DNA of 34,154 nucleotides, taken from NCBI GenBank assembly GCA_945873295.1, contig CAMCCS010000007.1, positions 1 to 34,154 of the forward strand. Reading direction: 5' to 3'. The notes beneath the pieces were generated by a model, which was given only the letters and a program-made list of their open reading frames with translations, was not told the DNA's origin and did not search any database. This document shows, in pieces, positions 27,741 through 34,154 of the stretch (the first letter of the stretch is position 1; every line of letters starts with the position of its first letter). This stretch comes from an uncultured Clostridia bacterium (GTDB taxonomy: Bacteria > Bacillota > Clostridia > Oscillospirales > Oscillospiraceae). A program made the position numbers and the translations under genes.

Positions 27741-29015
27741 GTGCTGCAGACCCTTCGCAATGCGTGGAACATCCCGGAGCTGCGTAAGAAGATCATCTTC
27801 ACGCTGTTTATCCTCCTGATTTACCGCGTAGGCAATGTGATCCCGGTGCCCTTCATCGATGTGACCACACTGGGCAACTACTTCGACAGCGTTCTTTCCA
27901 CCACCATCCTTGGGCTGTACAACGCAATGTCCGGTTCCGCTTTCAGCCGCGCAACCGTGTTCGCGCTGGGCATTCAGCCCTACATCAACTCCTCCATTAT
28001 TATCCAGCTTCTCACCATCGCCATTCCCGCTCTGGAGCGGATGGCGAAGGATGAGGGCGAGGAGGGCAAGAAGAAGATCGCCAAGATCACCCGGTACACC
28101 ACCGTTGCTCTCGGCCTTCTCATGGGTTGGGCATACTACATGATGCTTTCCAACTACGCTTCTGCCGGATATTCCATCATCACCCAGACTGGGTTCCTGC
28201 CCGCCCTGGTGATTATCCTGGCCTTTACCGCGGGCTCCGCCTTCGTGATGTGGCTGGGTGAGCAGATCACCGAGTTCGGTATCGGCAACGGCATCTCCAT
28301 GATCCTGTTCGCCAATATCATCTCCGGCATCCCCTCCATGGTCGGCACCCTGTTCACCATGGTGTGGTGGCAGATCATCATTGTGCTGATCGGCATTGCC
28401 GCTCTGATCCTCTTCATCGTGTTCATCAATGACGCTGAGCGCCGGATCCCCATCCAGTACGCCAAGCGGGTTGTGGGCCGGAAGATCTACGGCGGCCAGA
28501 ACACCAACCTGCCCATTAAGGTGAGCATGTCCGGTGTTATGCCCATCATCTTCGCCCAATCTATCTGCTCTCTTCCTGCTACGATCTGTACCTTTACCGG
28601 CCATATTGATGGCTGGTGGTACAAAAACGTGTGGAGCTCCACCAGCTGGACCTACGCGGTTGTCTACTTCCTGATGATCTTCTTCTTCAGCTGGTTCTAC
28701 TCCACCATTCAGTACGATCCCGTGGAGATTTCCAACAACCTGAAGAAGAACGGCGGCTTCATTCCCGGCTTCCGTCCCGGCAAGTCCACCGCTGACTTCA
28801 TTCATCGGGTGATCAACAAGATCGTCATTTTCGGTGCTGTTTATCTTGGCATCGTTGCCCTGCTCCCCATCGTTGCGGGCAACCTGATGACCGGTGTGCG
28901 GAACCTGGCCATCGGCGGTACTTCCGTCATCATCGTTGTGGGCGTTGCCCTGGAGACGGTGAAGGCTCTGGAGGCGCAGATGCTCATGCGGCACTACAAG
29001 GGCTTCCTGGACTAA
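27741..29015 (+). CDS. secY: Preprotein translocase subunit SecY
   Basis: Multi-TM; GTG start immediately after the rplO stop; YAKRVVGRKIYGGQNTNLPIKVSMSGVMPIIFA. Confidence 0.98.
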   Translation: MLQTLRNAWNIPELRKKIIFTLFILLIYRVGNVIPVPFIDVTTLGNYFDSVLSTTILGLYNAMSGSAFSRATVFALGIQPYINSSIIIQLLTIAIPALERMAKDEGEEGKKKIAKITRYTTVALGLLMGWAYYMMLSNYASAGYSIITQTGFLPALVIILAFTAGSAFVMWLGEQITEFGIGNGISMILFANIISGIPSMVGTLFTMVWWQIIIVLIGIAALILFIVFINDAERRIPIQYAKRVVGRKIYGGQNTNLPIKVSMSGVMPIIFAQSICSLPATICTFTGHIDGWWYKNVWSSTSWTYAVVYFLMIFFFSWFYSTIQYDPVEISNNLKKNGGFIPGFRPGKSTADFIHRVINKIVIFGAVYLGIVALLPIVAGNLMTGVRNLAIGGTSVIIVVGVALETVKALEAQMLMRHYKGFLD

Positions 29016-29033
29016 ATCAGGAGGTATGGCAGG

Positions 29034-29672
29034 ATGAATCTCATTCTACTGGGCGCGCCCGGCGCTGGAAAGGGGACACAAGCGGAGCTGCTTGTTAAAA
29101 AGCTCTCCATCCCCGCCATTTCTACCGGGAATATGCTCCGGGAGGCCATCGCGAATGGCACTGACCTGGGCAAAAAAGCAAAGGAATACATGGACGAGGG
29201 CAACCTGGTTCCCGACGATCTCATTCTTGGGATCGTCGCGGAACGGGTGTCCCGCCCCGACTGCGCCCGGGGCTTTATCCTGGACGGCGTACCCCGTACG
29301 CTGGCCCAGGCGGAAGCGCTGGAAGATAGGGGCGTGAAGATCGACCATGTGATCTCCATTGAGGTTGACGACTCCGAGATCGAGCGCCGGATGACCGGCC
29401 GCCGGGTTTGCGCCAAGTGCGGCGCCAGCTACCATGTCAGCGCCAATCCTCCCAAAGTGGAGGGTGTCTGCGATGATTGCGGCGGCGAGCTCACCATCCG
29501 AAAGGATGACGCGCCGGAGACTGTCCGTAAGCGCCTGCAGGTCTACCACTCCACCACCGAGGTCCTGAAGGACTTCTACGGGAAGCTGGGAAGACTGTGC
29601 ATCGTAAACGGCAGCCAGTCCATCGAGGACGCCAACCGGGACATTTTGAAAGCAATCGAGGCACAGGTATGA
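29034..29672 (+). CDS. adk: Adenylate kinase (zinc-lid type)
   Basis: NLILLGAPGAGKGTQAELL; CAKCGASYH...CDDCGG lid. Confidence 0.97.
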   Translation: MNLILLGAPGAGKGTQAELLVKKLSIPAISTGNMLREAIANGTDLGKKAKEYMDEGNLVPDDLILGIVAERVSRPDCARGFILDGVPRTLAQAEALEDRGVKIDHVISIEVDDSEIERRMTGRRVCAKCGASYHVSANPPKVEGVCDDCGGELTIRKDDAPETVRKRLQVYHSTTEVLKDFYGKLGRLCIVNGSQSIEDANRDILKAIEAQV

Positions 29673-30424
29673 TCACGATCAAAAATGAGCGTGAGCTTAC
29701 ATCGATGCGCAAGGCCTGTAAAATTACCGCGGCAGCCCGTGCTTTGGCAGGGGAATTGGTAAGGCCGGGCGTGTCGACAAAGGCTATCGACCGGGCCGTC
29801 CACGATTTTATCGTGAGTCAGGGCGCGAAACCGTCGTTCCTGAACTATAACGGCTATCCCGCCAGCGTATGCGTCAGCGTCAACAGCACCGTGATCCACG
29901 GAATTCCGGATGGTTACATCCTGAAGGAAGGGGACATCGTGTCCGTGGACGTGGGGGCGTTTTACGAGGGATTCCATGGTGATTGTGCAGCGACCTATGC
30001 CTGTGGTGCCATCAGCACCGAAGCCCAGCGTCTGATCGACGTGACCCGGCAGAGCTTCTATGAGGGCATTGCCTGGGCAAAAAAGGGCAATCGGGTGCAG
30101 GATATCTCCCATGCCGTCCAGACGTATGTGGAGTCTAACGGTTTTGCGGTCGTCCGTTCCTTCGTAGGTCACGGCGTAGGACGGAAGATGCATGAGGAGC
30201 CGGAGGTGCCGAACTTCGGCATGCCCGGGCGGGGTCCAAGGCTTCTGCCCGGAATGACCATCGCGGTCGAGCCAATGGTGAACGCCGGAACCTATGAGGT
30301 TCGGGTGCTCAAGGATGGCTGGACCACGGTTACCGCCGACGGGAAGCTGTCCGCCCACTATGAAAATACTGTACTCATCACCGACGGCGAGCCGGAAATA
30401 CTCACCGTCACCGAAGGACTTTGA
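29669..30424 (+). CDS. map: Type I methionine aminopeptidase
   Basis: ITIKNERELTSMRKACKI, GHGVGRKMHEEPEVPNFG; start ATG 29669 overlaps the adk stop. Confidence 0.96.
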   Translation: MITIKNERELTSMRKACKITAAARALAGELVRPGVSTKAIDRAVHDFIVSQGAKPSFLNYNGYPASVCVSVNSTVIHGIPDGYILKEGDIVSVDVGAFYEGFHGDCAATYACGAISTEAQRLIDVTRQSFYEGIAWAKKGNRVQDISHAVQTYVESNGFAVVRSFVGHGVGRKMHEEPEVPNFGMPGRGPRLLPGMTIAVEPMVNAGTYEVRVLKDGWTTVTADGKLSAHYENTVLITDGEPEILTVTEGL

Positions 30425-30426
30425 CT

Positions 30427-30729
30427 ATGGACCCAGACAAACCGGATATACAAATCTCCGATGTGGTGGTCTCCACCGCGGGAAGGGATGCGGGCAGCTA
30501 CTTCTATGTCATTGCTGTGGAGGAAGCGTACGTGTTCCTGGCCGACGGCAAAGGCCGTACACTGGATAAGCCAAAACGCAAAAAGCGCAAGCACATAGAA
30601 AAGGTACTTCGATCTGAGACCAGAGTTGCCGCGAAGCTTCTTTCCGGCGACAAAGTGCTCAACGGCGAATTACGAAGAGACCTGGCAAGCCTTTGCCGGG
30701 GAATGCAAGCGGAAAACCGAGGAGGTTAA
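30427..30729 (+). CDS. KOW domain-containing RNA-binding protein (L14e-like)
   Basis: [49 protein letters not shown]; between map and infA. Confidence 0.85.
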   Translation: MDPDKPDIQISDVVVSTAGRDAGSYFYVIAVEEAYVFLADGKGRTLDKPKRKKRKHIEKVLRSETRVAAKLLSGDKVLNGELRRDLASLCRGMQAENRGG

Positions 30730-30733
30730 CAAC

Positions 30734-30952
30734 TTGGCAAAAGACGACGTAATCGAACTTGAGGGCATCGTAACCGATGCACTGCCGAATGCAATGTTCA
30801 AAGTGGACATCGGCAATGGACACACCATTCTGGCACACATTTCCGGCAGGCTCCGAATGAACTTCATTAAGATCTTGCCCGGTGACAAGGTAACCGTACA
30901 AATGTCTCCCTATGATCTGACCCAGGGCCGGATCACGTGGAGAAGCAAGTAA
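30734..30952 (+). CDS. infA: Translation initiation factor IF-1
   Basis: (M)[55 protein letters not shown] start at 30734 behind GGAGG, 72 aa. Confidence 0.95.
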   Translation: MAKDDVIELEGIVTDALPNAMFKVDIGNGHTILAHISGRLRMNFIKILPGDKVTVQMSPYDLTQGRITWRSK

Positions 30953-30989
30953 TTTTAGAGATACGATTCTCAAATGGAGGTTAAACAGT

Positions 30990-31103
30990 ATGAAGGTAAG
31001 ACCGTCCGTGAAACCCATGTGCGAAAAGTGCAAGATTATTAAGCGCAAGGGCCGCGTTATGGTAATTTGCGAGAACCCCAAGCACAAGCAGAGACAAGGA
31101 TAA
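30990..31103 (+). CDS. rpmJ: 50S ribosomal protein L36
   Basis: Manual translation [37 protein letters not shown] (37 aa); below the ORF track length cutoff. Confidence 0.97.
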   Translation: MKVRPSVKPMCEKCKIIKRKGRVMVICENPKHKQRQG

Positions 31104-31116
31104 CAGGAGGGAGAAT

Positions 31117-31485
31117 ATGGCACGAATTTCTGGTATCGACCTGCCCCGCGATAAGCGGATCGAGGTCGCACTCACCTATATCTACGGCATCGGACCCTCC
31201 CGGGCGAGTGAGGTCCTGGCCAAGACCGGGATCGATCCCGACACCCGGGTGAAGGATCTGACGGAAGAGCAGGAGGCCCTGCTCCGCGAGACCATCGAGC
31301 ATCACTACCTGATCGAAGGCGATCTGCGTCGTGAGACCGCTATGAACATCAAGCGGCTGAGTGAAATCGGCTGCTACCGGGGCCTGCGGCACCGCCGTGG
31401 CCTGCCCGTCCATGGCCAGCGGACTAAGACCAACGCCCGTACCCGCAAGGGTCCCAAGAAGACCATCGCCAATAAGAAGAAGTAA
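31117..31485 (+). CDS. rpsM: 30S ribosomal protein S13
   Basis: [52 protein letters not shown]. Confidence 0.98.
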   Translation: MARISGIDLPRDKRIEVALTYIYGIGPSRASEVLAKTGIDPDTRVKDLTEEQEALLRETIEHHYLIEGDLRRETAMNIKRLSEIGCYRGLRHRRGLPVHGQRTKTNARTRKGPKKTIANKKK

Positions 31486-31497
31486 GGAGGGATATTC

Positions 31498-31896
31498 ATG
31501 GCTGCGAAAACTGCAAAGAAAGTCGTCAAGCGCCGTCGCGAGCGCAAAGTTGTAGAAAAAGGTGCGGCACATATCCGCTCCTCGTTCAATAACACCATGG
31601 TGACCATCACCGACCTGGAAGGCAATGCCCTGAGCTGGGCTTCCTCCGGCGGACTGGGCTTCCGTGGTTCCCGGAAATCCACTCCCTACGCTGCCCAGAC
31701 TGCGGCGGAGACCGCTGCCAAGGCGGCTATGGAGTATGGCCTGAAGACCGTCGAGGTCTATGTCAAGGGCCCCGGCCAGGGACGTGAGGCTGCGATCCGC
31801 GCCCTGCAGACCGCCGGTCTGGAAGTCGTCATGATTAAGGACGTGACTCCCATTCCTCACAATGGCTGCCGTCCCCCCAAGAGACGTCGTGTCTAA
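31498..31896 (+). CDS. rpsK: 30S ribosomal protein S11
   Basis: [44 protein letters not shown]. Confidence 0.98.
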   Translation: MAAKTAKKVVKRRRERKVVEKGAAHIRSSFNNTMVTITDLEGNALSWASSGGLGFRGSRKSTPYAAQTAAETAAKAAMEYGLKTVEVYVKGPGQGREAAIRALQTAGLEVVMIKDVTPIPHNGCRPPKRRRV

Positions 31897-31921
31897 TAAG
31901 CAATAGGAGGAATTTTGCGTT

Positions 31922-32518
31922 ATGGCTAAGAATATGCAGCCCGTGCTGAAGCGTTGCAGAACGCTGGGCGTTTCTCCTGCCGCAATGGGTTATTCCAAGA
32001 CTTCCAACAAGAACCCCGGCGGTCAGAGAAGAGCAAAGAAGTCTGAGTACGCTACTCAGCTGACCGAGAAGCAGAAGGTCAAGTTCGTTTACGGTATCCA
32101 GGAGAAGCAGTTCCGGAACTACTATGACAAGGCCGCCCGTGCCGAGGGCAACACCGGTGAGGTGCTGCTGAGCCTGGTGGAGCGCCGTCTTGACAACGTG
32201 GTTTACCGTCTGGGCTTCGCCGCTACCCGCCGTCAGGCCCGTCAGCTGGTCAACCACGGCCACTTCACCGTCAATGGCAGCCGGGTGAACATCCCCAGCT
32301 ACCTGGTGAAGACCGGTGATGTGGTTGCCGTCTGCGAGAAGAGCGCCTCCAATGCTTTCTTCAAGAAGCTGAAAGAGGATGACGCGTTTGTTGCTGCTCC
32401 CAAGTGGCTGGACCGTGATAAGAATACCCTCCAGGGTAAAGTGATTGCTATGCCTACCAAGGCCGATATCGACTTCGATATCGCTGTGCACCTTATCGTC
32501 GAGTTGTACTCCAAGTAA
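31922..32518 (+). CDS. rpsD: 30S ribosomal protein S4
   Basis: EKQKVKFVYGIQEKQFRNYYDKA; S4 domain RLGFAATRRQARQLVNHGHFTVNG. Confidence 0.97.
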   Translation: MAKNMQPVLKRCRTLGVSPAAMGYSKTSNKNPGGQRRAKKSEYATQLTEKQKVKFVYGIQEKQFRNYYDKAARAEGNTGEVLLSLVERRLDNVVYRLGFAATRRQARQLVNHGHFTVNGSRVNIPSYLVKTGDVVAVCEKSASNAFFKKLKEDDAFVAAPKWLDRDKNTLQGKVIAMPTKADIDFDIAVHLIVELYSK

Positions 32519-32596
32519 CGCTTTCCCCTCTGTCTGTACGCTGGTTTTTAACGTGGGGAAGAGATTCCTCACACGATTAAGGAGGGTTTTGATTTA

Positions 32597-33556
32597 ATGG
32601 TTGAAATTGAAAAGCCTCGCATTACCTGTTTCGACTCTGCGGAGGATCCCTCCTACGGCAAGTATGTCGTGGAGCCTCTGGAGCGCGGTTACGGCATGAC
32701 GCTGGGCAACTCCCTGCGTCGGATCCTGCTGTCCAGCCTGCCTGGCTATGCTGCGACCTCCGTGAAGATTCAGGGTGTACAGCATGAGTTCTCCACCATC
32801 CCCGGGGTTACCGAGGATGTGACGGAGATCGTGCTGAATGTGAAGCGGATCACTCCCAAGCTGCACTGCACCGGAGTGAAGACCGTCCACATCGATGCCG
32901 TCGGCCCCTGCGAAGTAAAGGCAGGGGACATCAAGGCGGATGCCGAGGTGGAGATCCTGAACCCCGAGCTGCACATCTGCACGCTGGGTGAGGACGCCAC
33001 TTTCAATATGGAGATTACCATGTCCCAGGGCCGGGGTTATGTTTCCGCTGACCGGAACAAGACACCCCAGACTGTCATCGGCGTGATCCCCATTGACTCC
33101 ATCTATTCCCCTGTGGTCAAGGTGAATTACACGGTGGAGCCCACCCGTGTGGGTGATAAGACCGACTTCGATAAGCTGACCCTTGAGGTCTGGACCGATT
33201 CTACCATCTCTGCAAAGGACGCGGTGTCCCTGGGCGCGAAGATTCTCAGCGACCATCTGACAGTGTTCACTAACTTGTCCGACACCGTGACCACCAGCTC
33301 CACCATCGTGGAGAAGACGCCGGACCGCCCGGATGCCAAGCTGTCCATGACCATTGACGAGCTGGATCTGTCCGTGCGGAGCTTCAACTGCCTGAAGCGC
33401 GCCAATATCAACACCGTTGCCGATCTGATCGGCAAGACCGGTGAGGATATGATGCGGGTGCGGAACATGGGCAAGAAGTCCCTGGACGAGGTGCAGAAGA
33501 AGCTGGAGATGATGGGCCTGTCCCTGGCCAGTGAAGAATCCGGCAGCAACAACTAA
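32597..33556 (+). CDS. rpoA: DNA-directed RNA polymerase alpha subunit
   Basis: [28 protein letters not shown]-type motif; C-terminal [22 protein letters not shown]. Confidence 0.98.
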   Translation: MVEIEKPRITCFDSAEDPSYGKYVVEPLERGYGMTLGNSLRRILLSSLPGYAATSVKIQGVQHEFSTIPGVTEDVTEIVLNVKRITPKLHCTGVKTVHIDAVGPCEVKAGDIKADAEVEILNPELHICTLGEDATFNMEITMSQGRGYVSADRNKTPQTVIGVIPIDSIYSPVVKVNYTVEPTRVGDKTDFDKLTLEVWTDSTISAKDAVSLGAKILSDHLTVFTNLSDTVTTSSTIVEKTPDRPDAKLSMTIDELDLSVRSFNCLKRANINTVADLIGKTGEDMMRVRNMGKKSLDEVQKKLEMMGLSLASEESGSNN

Positions 33557-33586
33557 CATTTATTCTTCTAAAAAGGAGGAAACGTC

Positions 33587-33928
33587 ATGTTTGGCACTCG
33601 TAAGCTGGGTAAGACCAGCGCGCAGAGAAAGGCCCTGCTTCGGCAGCAGGTGACTGACCTGCTGGAGAATGGCAAGATGGAGACCACCTTCTATCGCGCC
33701 AAGGAAGTGCAGCCCGTGGTTGAGAAGATGATCACCCTGGGCAAGAAGGGCGGCCTGTCTGCCTACCGCAGAGCCCTGGGCTATATCACCAAGGAGTCTG
33801 TTGCCAATAAGCTCTTCAAGGAGATCGCCCCCAAGTACGCCGACCGTAACGGCGGCTACACCCGGGTGACCCGGATTGGCGAGCGCCGCGGCGACGCCGC
33901 GGAGATGGCCATCATCGAGCTGGTGTAA
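33587..33928 (+). CDS. rplQ: 50S ribosomal protein L17
   Basis: [55 protein letters not shown]. Confidence 0.98.
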   Translation: MFGTRKLGKTSAQRKALLRQQVTDLLENGKMETTFYRAKEVQPVVEKMITLGKKGGLSAYRRALGYITKESVANKLFKEIAPKYADRNGGYTRVTRIGERRGDAAEMAIIELV

Positions 33929-33943
33929 TTTCCAAAATAGAAA

Positions 33944-33973
33944 CAGCCCGCGTACAATTCCGTACGCGGGCTG
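33944..33973 (+). terminator. Hairpin terminator closing the ribosomal superoperon
   Basis: Perfect 12-bp stem CAGCCCGCGTAC-aattcc-GTACGCGGGCTG just after rplQ; weak T tail. Confidence 0.75.
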
Positions 33974-34051
33974 CTAATATTTCAGGGAGCCATTTATCCG
34001 TCTGAAGGTTATCTTTCGCAAGCACACTGACAAATTGGAATTTGACGGGCT

Positions 34052-34120
34052 GCCGACTTCCCGGTCATTGCGAACCCGACTTCCCGGTCATTGCGAGCCC
34101 GAATTCCCGGTCATTGCGAA
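34052..34120. repeat. Three tandem 23-bp repeats (consensus CCCGACTTCCCGGTCATTGCGAA)
   Basis: Copies 34052-34074, 34075-34097, 34098-34120 with few substitutions. Confidence 0.85.
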
Positions 34121-34145
34121 CCAGTCCGCAGACTGGTGTGGCAAT
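34113..34145. repeat. REP-like palindrome ATTGC-gaa-CCAGTC-cgca-GACTGG-tgtg-GCAAT at the end of the tandem array
   Basis: Nested inverted repeats CCAGTC/GACTGG and ATTGC/GCAAT. Confidence 0.7.
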
Positions 34146-34154
34146 CTCCATCGA

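Noticed and set aside
27270-28994. 574-codon antisense ORF over secY (and similar antisense ORFs at 20382-21920, 23059-24351, 25563-27098)
   Set aside because: Same codon-register artefact opposite highly expressed ribosomal/secY genes; no plausible protein signature or ribosome-binding logic.
156-34044. Shared 13-mer in opposite orientation at both window ends (CAAATTCCAATTT at 156-168; reverse complement near 34031-34044)
   Set aside because: AT-rich, itself palindrome-like, and 13-mer matches are expected by chance in 34 kb; not evidence of flanking inverted repeats.
34052-34120. Possible CRISPR array (three 23-bp units)
   Set aside because: Units are directly adjacent with no unique spacers; this is a tandem repeat.

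Overview
Chromosomal window from a moderately GC-rich low-G+C-phylum bacterium, most likely a gut-type clostridium (Oscillospiraceae-like; taxonomy is inferred from gene order and protein flavour only). All well-supported genes are on the + strand. From left to right: (i) a DUF3343 protein and a TIGR01977-type cysteine desulfurase; (ii) cdaA-cdaR (c-di-AMP), then yicC-remA-gmk-rpoZ-priA-def-fmt-rsmB-rlmN-prpC-prkC-rsgA; (iii) a three-gene redox cassette (TlpA-like lipoprotein, a 45-aa CXXC membrane mini-protein missing from the ORF track, and a NapH-like polyferredoxin membrane protein) closed by a strong terminator; (iv) the S10-spc-alpha ribosomal superoperon from rpsJ to rplQ, including secY, adk, map, a KOW protein, infA, rpmJ and rpoA. 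The best candidates for new biology are: two tandem hairpins between rpsZ and rpsH that both resemble the ribosomal protein S8 binding core of 16S h21; a three-way-junction RNA between rpsJ and rplC; the TlpA / CXXC mini-protein / polyferredoxin cassette; a MITE-like long palindrome exactly at the gmk stop codon; and a tandem 23-bp repeat plus REP-like palindrome at the right edge. No tRNA, rRNA, CRISPR, intact transposase gene or defence system was recognised. No searches or folding were run; all identifications come from reading motifs and synteny.
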